Of a DNA stretch of 35,688 nucleotides, positions 8,282-17,302 are shown in pieces. Position 1 is the first letter of the stretch, and each line of letters begins with the position of its first letter. This DNA is from Planctomycetia bacterium TMED53. Its GTDB lineage: Bacteria; Planctomycetota; UBA8108; UBA1146. A model generated the notes under the pieces. The model was given only the letters and a program-made list of their open reading frames with translations. It was not told the origin of the DNA and made no database searches. The stretch spans positions 1 through 35,688 of the forward strand of contig NHDG01000103.1 in assembly GCA_002167285.1 (NCBI GenBank), written 5' to 3'. The translations under genes and the position numbers were made by a program.

Positions 8282-8911
8282 ATGAAAAATCAGGGGCTTA
8301 GAGTTCTCCAGATTTGTGCAGTGGTTTTGTTGTTGGTGGTTTTGGGCGCCGGAGAAGCACACGCTCAGCTCTTTCCCATCGCTGATGGGGCAGCAGGGAG
8401 CACCGTCAATGGCGCAGTTTCTGGAGGTGCCGGAGCAGCTGGAAACAGCATCACCGGACCTGCGGGCTTGCAGTCTTTGCTGGAAGCGATCGGCGCGATT
8501 CTGATTTTGTCAGGTTGCGGCGTCGGAGTAGTTTTGCTCGCTAAAAAGTACTTCCCTGGTGCGATCCCTGGAACGGATGCACGAATGAAGGTGCTGACTC
8601 GAATTCCGCTGGGGAACCGCCAGAACGTAGTGACCTTCCGCATTGGAGAACGCGTCTTGGTTGTCGCTCAATCTCCAAATCGAGTCGATCTACTCTCCGA
8701 AATCACTGATCCGCGTGAAGTTCAGAATCTTAGCTATGGAAGTGATTTCTCCAGAGAAATCGAGAGAGTTCGTATCGATACACAAGATGACGAGTTCCCA
8801 GAGCAGTATGAGGTCGGTTCGACTGATACGAGTGTACGTGAAGAAATCAAATGGTTGCGTGAGCGCCTCGATGGCTACAACGAAAAGACGGAAGAAGAAG
8901 TTCACAGTTGA
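8282..8911 (+). CDS. fliO: Flagellar biosynthesis protein FliO
   Basis: FliO is a membrane protein that assists assembly of the FliP ring. The 209-aa product has an N-terminal signal-like segment (VLQICAVVLLLVVLGAGEAHA), a glycine- and alanine-rich stretch, a membrane helix at about 62-84 (LLEAIGAILILSGCGVGVVLLA), and then the family's cytoplasmic motif: RIPLGNRQNVVTFRIGERVL followed by VVAQSPNRVDLLSEI. The ATG at 8282 is preceded by GGGGAAAGGAACAGGAA. It lies immediately before fliP, which starts on its stop codon. Confidence 0.9.
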   Translation: MKNQGLRVLQICAVVLLLVVLGAGEAHAQLFPIADGAAGSTVNGAVSGGAGAAGNSITGPAGLQSLLEAIGAILILSGCGVGVVLLAKKYFPGAIPGTDARMKVLTRIPLGNRQNVVTFRIGERVLVVAQSPNRVDLLSEITDPREVQNLSYGSDFSREIERVRIDTQDDEFPEQYEVGSTDTSVREEIKWLRERLDGYNEKTEEEVHS

Positions 8912-9747
8912 TCAAAGTTAGAAACTTATTGGCGCTGGGAACATGCCTGGCAGCGATATTGGTCACCATGGGTTCAACCGTGGTTCATGCCTCAGAAGGA
9001 GGGGCTGATATCGTCAGTCGGGTCTTGGATGGAAACCCCGAGAATGTCGGGGTTTCCATCAAGTTGCTGCTGTTGACTACAGTGGTCGCAGTTGCACCAG
9101 CGCTATTGCTTCTGACGACAAGTTTTACCCGAATCATCGTTGTCCTCGGGTTTGTCCGCCGTGCAATCGGCACTCAGGATGCGCCTCCAAACCAGGTGAT
9201 ATTCGGCTTGTCCCTTCTTTTGACCTTGGTAGTGATGGGACCAACTTGGTCCGATATTTACAGCAATGCCATCCAGCCCTATTCAGAACAAACGATCTCC
9301 CCGGTGACCGGGGAAGTGATGGATGCGCAGCAAGCCAGCAAGTACGCGGAAACTCGCATACGCGAGTTCATGTACCCATTCGTGGATGTGGACGACCTTT
9401 TACTGATGGCTCGGGTTGGTGCACCACAGGTATATCGTGAACTTCACGATGACAATCAAGTTGAAGTCTCACGGCAGTTTGTGGAAGCCCTTCCACTGAC
9501 AGTTATCGTCCCCGCGTTTGTTCTGTCTGAGTTGAAGTTGGCTTTCCAAATGGGGGTGATGATCTTTATCCCCTTCCTGATCATCGATCTCGTCGTCAGT
9601 TCCATACTCGTGTCGATGGGCATGTTCATGTTGCCACCGATACTGGTCTCTCTGCCATTCAAGATTTTGGTGTTCGTGATGGCAGATGGCTGGTCACTGG
9701 TTGTAGAACAATTGCTCTACCATGGAACAGTGGGGACAGCGGGATGA
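8908..9747 (+). CDS. fliP: Flagellar export gate protein FliP
   Basis: FliP forms the pentameric core of the flagellar export gate with FliQ and FliR. The 279-aa product has a cleavable-looking signal peptide (LLALGTCLAAILVTMG...VHASEGG), as FliP proteins usually do, then the conserved TSFTRIIVVLGFVRRAIGTQ and PNQVIFGLSLLLTLVVMGP, and C-terminal helices ending in MFMLPPILVSLPFKILVFVM. The start is a TTG at 8908 that overlaps the fliO stop (TTGA), with AGAAGAAG upstream. It is favoured because it supplies the complete signal peptide. Next is fliQ with an ATGA overlap. Confidence 0.96.
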   Translation: MIKVRNLLALGTCLAAILVTMGSTVVHASEGGADIVSRVLDGNPENVGVSIKLLLLTTVVAVAPALLLLTTSFTRIIVVLGFVRRAIGTQDAPPNQVIFGLSLLLTLVVMGPTWSDIYSNAIQPYSEQTISPVTGEVMDAQQASKYAETRIREFMYPFVDVDDLLLMARVGAPQVYRELHDDNQVEVSRQFVEALPLTVIVPAFVLSELKLAFQMGVMIFIPFLIIDLVVSSILVSMGMFMLPPILVSLPFKILVFVMADGWSLVVEQLLYHGTVGTAG

Positions 9748-10022
9748 TCGATTTCGATCGGGTTTTAGATGTTCTTCAAGCGGCATTGGTGCTGGCACTA
9801 CAGCTTTCAATACCGGTATTGGTGGCTGTGATTGTCGTGGGGATTGCGACCAATCTCATTCAGGCAATTTTTCAATTGCAGGATCAAAGCTTGTCGCTGG
9901 TTCCCAGGATGATTGCGGTAGCTCTGGTATTGGCGTTGATGGCCCCGACGATGCTCGAATGGATCGTGACTTTCACCCGGGACAGTTTTCAGGCTTCAGC
10001 TGATTTTTTGTCAGGTGGTTGA
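9744..10022 (+). CDS. fliQ: Flagellar export gate protein FliQ
   Basis: FliQ is a small two-helix membrane subunit of the export gate. At 92 aa it is the usual family size. Two long hydrophobic helices (ALVLALQLSIPVLVAVIVVG and SLVPRMIAVALVLALMAPTML) flank the conserved loop NLIQAIFQLQDQSLSLVPR. The ATG overlaps the fliP stop by 4 nt. Only 3 nt separate it from fliR. The FliP-FliQ-FliR order is standard. Confidence 0.95.
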   Translation: MIDFDRVLDVLQAALVLALQLSIPVLVAVIVVGIATNLIQAIFQLQDQSLSLVPRMIAVALVLALMAPTMLEWIVTFTRDSFQASADFLSGG

Positions 10023-10025
10023 TCG

Positions 10026-10856
10026 ATGAATCATCTGATCGAGATCACTACTGCATCCTGGTCTACATGGGCACTCGTCAGCGCCAGATTTTTTGGCGCC
10101 ATGCTGATTTTACCGTTCTTTTCAGAGCAGTCGATTCCGCTTCGTTTTCGCTGGGGATTCGCATTTCTTTTGGCATTGGTAGTGGCTCCTCTCGATCTAT
10201 CTGGAAACGACGCTGTCGTCGCTTTTTCCGACCCGCTTTCGGCAATGATCAGTCTCGGCGGAGAGTTGGCTCTCGGTTGGATATTAGGCGCAACCATCGC
10301 TGTCGTGATTTGGGGAGCGAGATTGGGTGCTGCTTGGTTGGGGGCTTTTACCGCAGATTCTGCATTTGCCACAGGTGAGCAGAATCAATCGGAGGAATCT
10401 CCGTTGACCACGATCATGACTCTCTTGGCTGCGCTCGTATTTTTAGCGTTGGAGGGCCACCGCTTAGTGATGCTGATGCTAATGGATTCATTTCAAAAGA
10501 TCCCTGCAGGCATCTTTTCCTCCGTGCTATCCGGAACCGAGGCGCAAAGCTCAAACGTGAAAACCGATGGGATTGCTGGGTTCGTTGAGATGGCAGGGCA
10601 ACAAACGTGGGTCATCGGACTCGAAATCGCCCTGCCTGCGATTTTTGCATTGCTTCTGATTACCTTGGTTCTCGGAGTCCTAAGTCGTGTCGTTCCCGAA
10701 ATCGATGTGTTCTTCACCGGATTCGCCTTACGGACTTGCGCCGGGTTTGCCCTGATTTTTGTCAGCTTACCGTTTATCTCTGAGATCTTTGCATTTGTCG
10801 TTACTCAAAGTTTGAACCAATCCAGCGCAGTTCTTGGAATCCTTGCGGGGGGTTAA
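10026..10856 (+). CDS. fliR: Flagellar export gate protein FliR
   Basis: FliR is the single-copy subunit that completes the FliP5-FliQ4-FliR1 export gate in the inner membrane. The 276-aa product is strongly hydrophobic with about six membrane helices. ARFFGAMLILPFFSEQSIPLRFRWGFAFLL near the N terminus is the typical FliR opening (the full region is conserved). LSRVVPEIDVFFTGFALR near the C terminus corresponds to the family's conserved 'R..PQ.nvf..g.plk' region. It starts 4 nt after fliQ and is followed 2 nt later by flhB. Confidence 0.94.
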   Translation: MNHLIEITTASWSTWALVSARFFGAMLILPFFSEQSIPLRFRWGFAFLLALVVAPLDLSGNDAVVAFSDPLSAMISLGGELALGWILGATIAVVIWGARLGAAWLGAFTADSAFATGEQNQSEESPLTTIMTLLAALVFLALEGHRLVMLMLMDSFQKIPAGIFSSVLSGTEAQSSNVKTDGIAGFVEMAGQQTWVIGLEIALPAIFALLLITLVLGVLSRVVPEIDVFFTGFALRTCAGFALIFVSLPFISEIFAFVVTQSLNQSSAVLGILAGG

Positions 10857-10858
10857 CG

Positions 10859-11659
10859 ATGTCGGCAAATGAAAATCGAATTCACAAACCGACACCTCGG
10901 CATCTGCGCCAGGCCGCAGAGGCGGGGATCTTCCCATTTAGCCAAGATTTGGCAGTGGCCAGCACCATCGTTGTGGGTGGCCTGATATTGGCGTGGTACT
11001 CGGACACGTTGTTGTTGGAGATGATCGCTGCCTTCAAGAGCTTCTATTCTGTTGGATTGAAAGATCCAGCAACAGGAAATCAGCTCTTGCTCGAAGTTCC
11101 ATGGTTGATCGCGAAATTGGTAGCTCCAGTTTGTTTGACGATCTTCTTTACGGCAGTTGCGATTTCATGGCTTCAATCACCAAAGGTGCTTCGCCAAGAA
11201 TGGATCGCCACTTCTGTTTCGAATTGGAAACCAGGTCAAAAACTGTTCGATCTGTTCTCACCGATGACCCCTGGAAGGCTGTTGTTTCAACTCTGCCGAA
11301 TCGGAGTCATTTCAGGATTGGCGCTTCTCGGTTATCAGAAAATAGTCGAGCAAATCAGCGCTTCAGCGATTTCCCCAACTAGAGTTCCATTTGGGGATTA
11401 TTTCGTTCCTGTCTCGACGACTCTGGTCCAGATCTCTTTTGCACTGATCCTGTTTGCTGTTGTCGACAAAGTATATCGACACTGGCAATGGAGGAACTCT
11501 ATGCAAATGACCCCAGAAGAGTTGAGACGTGAACAAAGAGAAGTTCAGGGAGATCCACGAATTCGTAAGCGTCGAAAATCAGCGCATCTCCAGTTGATAA
11601 AAAATACCTCCGCTACACCTCCAGCAGCCAAGGAAATCCTCGATGGGAGTTCCCAATGA
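10859..11659 (+). CDS. flhB: Flagellar export switch protein FlhB, lacking the C-terminal autocleavage domain
   Basis: FlhB surrounds the closed export gate and normally switches substrate class through autocleavage of its cytoplasmic domain at NPTH. The N terminus fits the family: RIHKPTPRHLRQAAEAGIFP, then four membrane segments. After the last one comes the expected linker MTPEELRREQREVQGDPRIR. The protein then ends after about 30 more residues at 266 aa, against a usual 350-390. NPTH and the rest of the cytoplasmic domain are absent. The flhA start overlaps its stop (ATGA), leaving no space for the missing part, and I saw no continuation of the domain in another frame. It is therefore either a natural short FlhB with the C domain encoded elsewhere, or a switchless form. 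Confidence 0.9.
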   Translation: MSANENRIHKPTPRHLRQAAEAGIFPFSQDLAVASTIVVGGLILAWYSDTLLLEMIAAFKSFYSVGLKDPATGNQLLLEVPWLIAKLVAPVCLTIFFTAVAISWLQSPKVLRQEWIATSVSNWKPGQKLFDLFSPMTPGRLLFQLCRIGVISGLALLGYQKIVEQISASAISPTRVPFGDYFVPVSTTLVQISFALILFAVVDKVYRHWQWRNSMQMTPEELRREQREVQGDPRIRKRRKSAHLQLIKNTSATPPAAKEILDGSSQ

Positions 11660-13857
11660 ATCTGAATTCACCAAGCAAGCTGGCCAACTCGGATGAATGG
11701 CGTGGTTCCATTCATCGAAATCGAGACCTCGCGCTAATTTTGGCTCTCGGTGGAATTTTGGTGGCGATCCTCGTGCCTTTGCCTGGCCCGGTGATGGACG
11801 CACTCTTGGGAGTCAACATTGCGGTTTCGGTGTTGATTCTTCTGACGGTGGTTTATCTGCGCGGGCCTCTCGAATTTGCCGCATTTCCTTCGATGCTTTT
11901 GATCGCGACTCTCTACAGACTTGCGCTCAATATCGCAACGACACGTTTGATCCTCAGTAATGCAGGAACAGAAGGGCCCCTCGCTGCCGGAAAAGTGGTG
12001 AACTATTTCGGCGACTTCGTTTCAGGCTCAAATGTTGTAGTTGGTTTCATCATCTTTTCAGTTTTGGTGTTGATTCAGTTCATGGTCGTGACCAAAGGGG
12101 CTTCCCGCATCGCAGAGGTGGCTGCTAGATTCTCACTCGATCGGATGCCCGGCGCTCAGATGGCTATCGATGCAGATTTGACTGCTGGGAATATCACTTC
12201 TTCGGAAGCACGCTTGGCAAGGGAGGATTTGGCCCTCCAGGCAGATTTCTATGGAGCGATGGATGGTGCGAGCAAGTTCGTTCGCGGGGATGCCATCGCT
12301 GCTGTTTTGATCACTTCCATCAATATCTTTTTCGGTATCGGTCTCGGCGTCATTTCATATGGAATGGACATTTCTGAAGCGGTTGCGGTCTTTGCCACAT
12401 TAACGATCGGTGACGGAATCGCTACTCAGCTACCGGCACTCTTCATCAGCGTGGCTGCTGCATTGATGGTGACCCGCGCTTCATCCCGTGGCCAAGTGGG
12501 GCACGCCCTCGTTGGACAAGTGTTTGCAAATCCACGTGCTTTGTTCATCACCGCGATGATTCTGTTTCTTCTAGGATTCGTAGGGTTGTCACCCCTCGCT
12601 TTGGGAACATTAGCTGTGGGTTTGCTGGCCGTCGCATTTCTCAAAGGCTCAACCAAACCTGAGGTGCAGGTGATTCCTGAGGTCACCAATGTGGGTGATC
12701 TGGAATCGACCTCTCCCTTCAATGATAATGATTCGACAAATCTAGCAACGATATCCGCAGATTCTGACATCTATCGTTTCCCCTTCGGTATCGAACTCGG
12801 TACGGGTCTTCATAGTTTGATCCAGCCCGGAGAGGGTACGACTTTGGCGGTTGCTGTTGAAGATTTGCGGCGTCGCTTCCGTGAGCGATTGGGAATCGAT
12901 CTTCCGGCGGTCAAAGTGAGTATCAATCCGCAGTTGGATCGCAGAGATTACCGGATCTATCTGCGCCAGATCGTTGCCGCCAAGGGGTCGATTTTGAGTG
13001 ATATGAACTTCCTCAGCGAGGGGCAGCGCTCACTTCGAGGTGTCGAGGGAGTCGATGGTCGTCATCCGGTGACTGGGCAGGCCGGGAAATGGGTCGCAGA
13101 AGAGGAAGCCTTGATGCGGACAGCCTTAGGGTTCGTCTGCCATAGGGGGCAAGAGATTTTACTTCTGCACCTTGAGACGGTAGCTCTCGCTCATGCTCAG
13201 GAATTGTTGACCCGGTCTGAAGTTCAAGCCCTCCTCGATCATGTCCATGAAGGGGCCCGTCCTCTGGTGGCGGAGCTGATCCCGGCGGTCTACTCCCTGG
13301 CGGAGGTTCAGAGGATTCTTCAAGGTTTGGTCTCAGAGCAGGTCTCTCTAAGAGACCTGGAAAAGGTACTTGAGGCTCTGGGAGAGATCGCCATCGAGTG
13401 GCCTGAAGCCAGTCGTAGGCCTGTTGAGGCCGTGGTCGAAAAGGTCAGAAACCGCATTTCTCGGGCAATTTGCGCCACTTTGGCCACCGAGGAGGGGGTT
13501 GTCCACGCCTTGACCCTGGACCCTGAAGTCGAGCAGCGAATCTACGAGGCTCGTCTGAATGGGGTAGCGGGCTCGGTTCCGGAATTGGCACCCCATGATC
13601 ACCGCTCAATCATCCAGTCGATCAATAATTCGCTTTGTGAATTGGAATCAGAAGGTCTCCAGGGAGTCATCTTGTGCTCCCCTGAGCTGAGGCTTTCCAT
13701 CAAGAAGTTATTGGAGAAGGAAGTGCCAACGGCAGCTGTCCTCTCCTACAATGAAATCGCACACGGGTTCACCGTGAAATCCGGGGGGATTGTGAGTACC
13801 GACTCCTGCTCAGCAGAAGTTCCACTCACAGGGGGAAGGGAAACGTCCTTTGAATGA
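11656..13857 (+). CDS. flhA: Flagellar export gate protein FlhA
   Basis: FlhA forms the nonameric export ring that receives substrate-chaperone complexes and uses the proton motive force. The 733-aa product is slightly longer than the usual ~690. The N-terminal half has about eight membrane helices with the conserved FHIPEP-type stretch FPSMLLIATLYRLALNIATT, and the FlhA cytoplasmic loop (GASRIAEVAARFSLDRMPGA, MAIDADLTAGNI). The C-terminal half (~360-733) is the soluble domain, with HPVTGQAGKWV and ELIPAVYSLAEVQRILQGLV. ATG overlaps the flhB stop, and the end overlaps the flhF start. Confidence 0.97.
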   Translation: MNLNSPSKLANSDEWRGSIHRNRDLALILALGGILVAILVPLPGPVMDALLGVNIAVSVLILLTVVYLRGPLEFAAFPSMLLIATLYRLALNIATTRLILSNAGTEGPLAAGKVVNYFGDFVSGSNVVVGFIIFSVLVLIQFMVVTKGASRIAEVAARFSLDRMPGAQMAIDADLTAGNITSSEARLAREDLALQADFYGAMDGASKFVRGDAIAAVLITSINIFFGIGLGVISYGMDISEAVAVFATLTIGDGIATQLPALFISVAAALMVTRASSRGQVGHALVGQVFANPRALFITAMILFLLGFVGLSPLALGTLAVGLLAVAFLKGSTKPEVQVIPEVTNVGDLESTSPFNDNDSTNLATISADSDIYRFPFGIELGTGLHSLIQPGEGTTLAVAVEDLRRRFRERLGIDLPAVKVSINPQLDRRDYRIYLRQIVAAKGSILSDMNFLSEGQRSLRGVEGVDGRHPVTGQAGKWVAEEEALMRTALGFVCHRGQEILLLHLETVALAHAQELLTRSEVQALLDHVHEGARPLVAELIPAVYSLAEVQRILQGLVSEQVSLRDLEKVLEALGEIAIEWPEASRRPVEAVVEKVRNRISRAICATLATEEGVVHALTLDPEVEQRIYEARLNGVAGSVPELAPHDHRSIIQSINNSLCELESEGLQGVILCSPELRLSIKKLLEKEVPTAAVLSYNEIAHGFTVKSGGIVSTDSCSAEVPLTGGRETSFE

Positions 13858-15400
13858 CTTCAAAGATATGGTCGATGCGGAGCACACCCGTGTCGTTGCA
13901 CCAGATTACGCAACTGCAGTTCGCATTCTTCAGGAAAGATTTGGTAGTGATTGGACGGTGGTTCACTCACGCAAAGTAAGACGTCCTGGGATATTGGGAT
14001 GGCTTGGACTTTCCGATGTGGTCGTGATCGTTAGAACACAAAAGTCCAGCAATGACATCCTTACTGCTCCAATTCAATTGGAGACTGCAATTGAAGAAAA
14101 GATTCCAGTACTTGCCGGAGAGTTTTCCGGTGAGATGGAAGAAACTGAATCGACCGTTTCCAATGATGAAGCGGTCGATGCTCCATACTCTGCCCCTGCA
14201 TCAGTGCAGGAGATTTCTGCGAGCTTAGGAGATGGTAATTTCAGTGCGGATTCTCAAGCCGAGAACTCAAATCCTGTAGCCCCCCACATTACTTCTTCTA
14301 CAGGAGATACCGATTTGTCGATGTCTGGCTTTAGTGGTCGCAATGAAATCTCCGATTTGAATACGACATCGGAAGCGATTTCCGTGGTTCCTGAATCAAT
14401 GAGTGAACTCTCCGCAAGATTGGAAAGTTCGCGACAGCGCATCGCTGAGGAGCTGAGGGCATTCAACTCTAGTTCTCCATTCCACAGAACTCCTGATTCT
14501 TGGCAGGCTGAGGCGAGCTCGGAATTCAAAGAGTTCCCGAAGGCGGGATTAGGTGAGACTCTGGAAGAGGTTTCTGAGGTTCAGGATGTCTTCGAAGATC
14601 CTGTTTTACTCGGGAAGGTGACTTCTATCCTCGAGAAATGTGGCTTCTCCTCCGGGGCAAAGAGCGAAATCATGTCTGCTGTAAGCGGCGTTGGAGTCCC
14701 CAAGGATCTCGACGAGGTTGGGTTGGATTCTTTGATCGAGAATCGAATCGGATCTTGTGTCATGAGTCGAGTTCCCCAAGCCAGTGGGATCTCTTTGACG
14801 AATACTGTTGGCAAGACCAAGTTTGTTGCACTGGTGGGTCCAACCGGGGTGGGTAAAACCACAACCCTTGCAAAACTGGCGGCCTACTTCCACGTCGTCG
14901 AGAAAAAGAAGGTCGGCTTGCTGACCCTCGATTCATATCGACTGGGAGCCATCGAGCAGTTGAGAAGATTCGCAGATATCATCGGTTTGAATTTCAAGAC
15001 GGTGAATGAGCCTGAGCAAATCGCCGAAGAGATCGCCTCATTCAATAATTTTGACATCGTCTTCATCGATACCGCGGGACGCAGCCAAAAAGACGTTGAT
15101 CGCCTTAAAGAAGTCAGGGATTGCCTCGCAAATGTGAATGATCTTGAAGTTCACCTTTGCCTATCGCTGGGAGCCGCTCCTGAAGCGTTGCTGGCAACAG
15201 CAGACGCATTCCGCATCGTTGGCTACGATCGAGTGATCTTTACCAAGAAGGACGAATCGTACTCAAAAGGCTTCTTGTGGGATCTCTTTGGCATCATGCA
15301 GGTTCCCGTTTCCTACGTTACCTGTGGCCAAGAAGTACCCGAAGATTTTGATACAGCCAGTAGGGACAAAATCAGGGATATGATCCTCGGAGTGGAATGA
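13850..15400 (+). CDS. flhF: Flagellar placement GTPase FlhF
   Basis: FlhF is an SRP-type GTPase that determines where a flagellum is built, usually at a pole. Of 516 residues, the first ~235 are a variable, acidic, low-complexity B domain, starting with YATAVRILQERFGSDWTVVHSRKV as in other FlhF proteins. An NG domain follows. Its P-loop GPTGVGKTT begins at residue 330, then LLTLDSYRLGAIEQLRRFA, DTAGRSQKD and the guanine-specificity motif TKKDE (more often TKLDE). The start is a TTG at 13850 overlapping the flhA stop, with GGAAGGG about 10 nt upstream. The ATG at 13868 is an alternative that would lose six residues. It overlaps flhG by ATGA, and the FlhF-FlhG pair normally acts together. Confidence 0.95.
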   Translation: MNDFKDMVDAEHTRVVAPDYATAVRILQERFGSDWTVVHSRKVRRPGILGWLGLSDVVVIVRTQKSSNDILTAPIQLETAIEEKIPVLAGEFSGEMEETESTVSNDEAVDAPYSAPASVQEISASLGDGNFSADSQAENSNPVAPHITSSTGDTDLSMSGFSGRNEISDLNTTSEAISVVPESMSELSARLESSRQRIAEELRAFNSSSPFHRTPDSWQAEASSEFKEFPKAGLGETLEEVSEVQDVFEDPVLLGKVTSILEKCGFSSGAKSEIMSAVSGVGVPKDLDEVGLDSLIENRIGSCVMSRVPQASGISLTNTVGKTKFVALVGPTGVGKTTTLAKLAAYFHVVEKKKVGLLTLDSYRLGAIEQLRRFADIIGLNFKTVNEPEQIAEEIASFNNFDIVFIDTAGRSQKDVDRLKEVRDCLANVNDLEVHLCLSLGAAPEALLATADAFRIVGYDRVIFTKKDESYSKGFLWDLFGIMQVPVSYVTCGQEVPEDFDTASRDKIRDMILGVE

Positions 15401-16284
15401 GGGATCAGGCCTACAAGTTACGAGCACTGATGGCTGAGACCACGGCGCCCTTTGAAGGTAATGGGCGAGTGATTGCGGTGACCAGCGGTAAAGGTGGAGT
15501 CGGCAAGACCAATGTCTCGGTCGGCTTGGCGCTATCCGCGGCACGTTCAGGAGTTAGCACGGTCTTGATCGATGGTGATCTTGGACTCGCCAACATTGAT
15601 GTACTCCTCGACCTTCACTCCGGTAAAAACCTGGGGCACTTGGTCGAGGGAGAGGCGAAACTCCACGAAATTTTGATCTCTGGCCCAGAGGGAATTCGTG
15701 TTCTCCCTGGTGCGAGTGGACTGACTCAGGTTGCAGATTTGAGCCATAGCCGTCAGCAGCGTCTCTTCGATGCGATGGGGGAGCTGGTTCGTGAGCACGA
15801 CTTGGTCATCATCGATACCGGCGCTGGCATTTCCCGATCGGTCATCGATTTGTGCCAGGCGGCTGGAGAAGTTTTGGTGGTGACGACGCCTGAGCCGACT
15901 GCAGTCGTCGATGCTTATGCAATGCTCAAAGTGTTTTCATGTGAAACTCGAACTCCCAAGTGTTGGCTGACAGTGAATCAGGCTCAGTCCAGGGGGGAAG
16001 CACAGCAGGTCTCCAGTAGGATCAAAGCTCTCGCCAAAAAGTTTCTTTCTCTGGATCTTGAAGATGGGGGAGCTGTCTTGTTTGACCCAAGAGTCTCCGC
16101 CTCAGTCCGGAAACGGCAACACTTCTCAAGGGCTTATCCTTCCTCACCGGCTTCCCGAAGTTTGCGCGAATTAGCCGAACGTCTGGGCATACAGAAACAA
16201 AGACGATCGCGTGGAGGATTCCTGAACAGGCTGAAAGAAGTCTTTGTCGGGGATATGGGAGGTGCTCGAGAGCGTTCTTTCTAA
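15397..16284 (+). CDS. flhG: Flagellar number regulator FlhG (MinD-like ATPase)
   Basis: FlhG (FleN, YlxH) is a MinD-type ATPase that limits flagellar number and stimulates the GTPase of FlhF. The N terminus MRDQAYKLRALM carries the DQAxxLR activator motif known to act on FlhF. The deviant Walker A SGKGGVGKT follows at residues 30-38, then LIDGDLGLANIDVLLDL and the Walker B strand LVIIDTGAGIS. The C-terminal part has basic clusters (QKQRRSRGGFLNRLKEVF) that could serve as the membrane-targeting helix. At 295 aa it has normal length. The ATG overlaps the flhF stop by 4 nt. Confidence 0.95.
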   Translation: MRDQAYKLRALMAETTAPFEGNGRVIAVTSGKGGVGKTNVSVGLALSAARSGVSTVLIDGDLGLANIDVLLDLHSGKNLGHLVEGEAKLHEILISGPEGIRVLPGASGLTQVADLSHSRQQRLFDAMGELVREHDLVIIDTGAGISRSVIDLCQAAGEVLVVTTPEPTAVVDAYAMLKVFSCETRTPKCWLTVNQAQSRGEAQQVSSRIKALAKKFLSLDLEDGGAVLFDPRVSASVRKRQHFSRAYPSSPASRSLRELAERLGIQKQRRSRGGFLNRLKEVFVGDMGGARERSF

Positions 16285-16433
16285 TGGAACAGAAAGATGG
16301 CTCTCTCATAACGCTGGCTGATCGGTTTTCGGGACTAAAATTTGCCACTAGGGATTCGGATCGGTGTTTTGGGGCAGTTATCTACGGTAGGGATCCTCAC
16401 TCAGGATCGAAGGAACACGAATAGGAGACCGTT

Positions 16434-17279
16434 TTGGCCCAGGCCGAAAAAAGTGATATCGAGAAAGATTTCCCGGGCACTCATTCTCTGGTCGGCAAGA
16501 CCCGACTCAGTGAGGACCCCAAACTTGAACGTACTTGGATCGATTACAAAGAAACTCAAAGCCACCAGTTAAAAAATGAACTGTTGGAGAGATACCTTCC
16601 CATCGTTCGTTATGCCGCGGATAGATTGCATCGCAAACTTCCACAGCAGGTCGATGTAGACGATCTCTACGGCGCAGGAATCTTCGGTTTGATGGGCGCA
16701 ATCGAGGGCTATGACCTCGAGCGTGGAGTCAAGTTTGAAACTTACTGCAACACCAGAGTGAACGGCGCCATCATCGATTCCCTGCGGGCTCTGGACTGGG
16801 TACCTCGTATGGTACGCAGTACCGCCAATCGACTGAGCAAAGCTTGGAAAGAGCTTGAGCTTGAGGCGGGACGTGAACCGACGGACCTGGAGATGGCACA
16901 CCACCTCGGGGTCACAGAAGAAGAATACGAGCAGCTTCAGAGAGAAGCCTCCGCAGCCTCCATCGTTTCGCTGACCGATCATGTTTCCGATGAAACCGAT
17001 TCTCGTTCCCTTCGCAAGATCGACATGCTCAATGATGCCAAGACTCCTGCTCCTGAATCGAATCTTCAGATGGAAACGATTATGGAGACTCTCAACGAGA
17101 AACTGGATGAACGCGAGCGGCAGATCTTCATTCGCTACTACTGGAATGGCGAAACCATGAAGGAGATCGGTGAACGACTGGAGCTCTCAGAATCGAGGGT
17201 GTGCCAGTTGCACTCCAGGACTGTGCTCAAGTTGCGCCAACTCTTTGGTCACAGAGCGGAAGATTTTTCTATCGATTGA
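16434..17279 (+). CDS. fliA: RNA polymerase sigma factor FliA/WhiG (sigma-28)
   Basis: Sigma-28 family factor that directs RNA polymerase to late flagellar genes such as flagellin. The 281-aa product has region 2 (DVDDLYGAGIFGLMGAIEGY, then GVKFETYCNTRVNGAIIDSL and LDWVPRMVRS, the FliA/WhiG signature), region 3 (EAGREPTDLEMAHHLGVTEE), and the region 4 helix-turn-helix near the C terminus (ETMKEIGERLELSESRVCQL). The N-terminal extension of about 50 residues is a little longer than usual. The start is TTG at 16434 with AGGAG six bases upstream; no nearby ATG has a comparable site. It follows flhG after a 149-nt gap and closes the flagellar run. FlgM, its usual anti-sigma factor, is not in the window. 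Confidence 0.94.
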   Translation: MAQAEKSDIEKDFPGTHSLVGKTRLSEDPKLERTWIDYKETQSHQLKNELLERYLPIVRYAADRLHRKLPQQVDVDDLYGAGIFGLMGAIEGYDLERGVKFETYCNTRVNGAIIDSLRALDWVPRMVRSTANRLSKAWKELELEAGREPTDLEMAHHLGVTEEEYEQLQREASAASIVSLTDHVSDETDSRSLRKIDMLNDAKTPAPESNLQMETIMETLNEKLDERERQIFIRYYWNGETMKEIGERLELSESRVCQLHSRTVLKLRQLFGHRAEDFSID

Positions 17280-17302
17280 TCAAATCACGGGTGTGAAATA
17301 CT

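Noticed and set aside
11560-11660. Frameshift as the reason for the short FlhB
   Set aside because: No NPTH-like peptide is seen in the other frames, and flhA begins at the stop, so a simple frameshift does not restore the domain. A larger deletion or natural short form remains possible.
16342-16572. 76-aa ORF before and into fliA
   Set aside because: It overlaps fliA in another frame, and the real sigma factor start has a good ribosome site.
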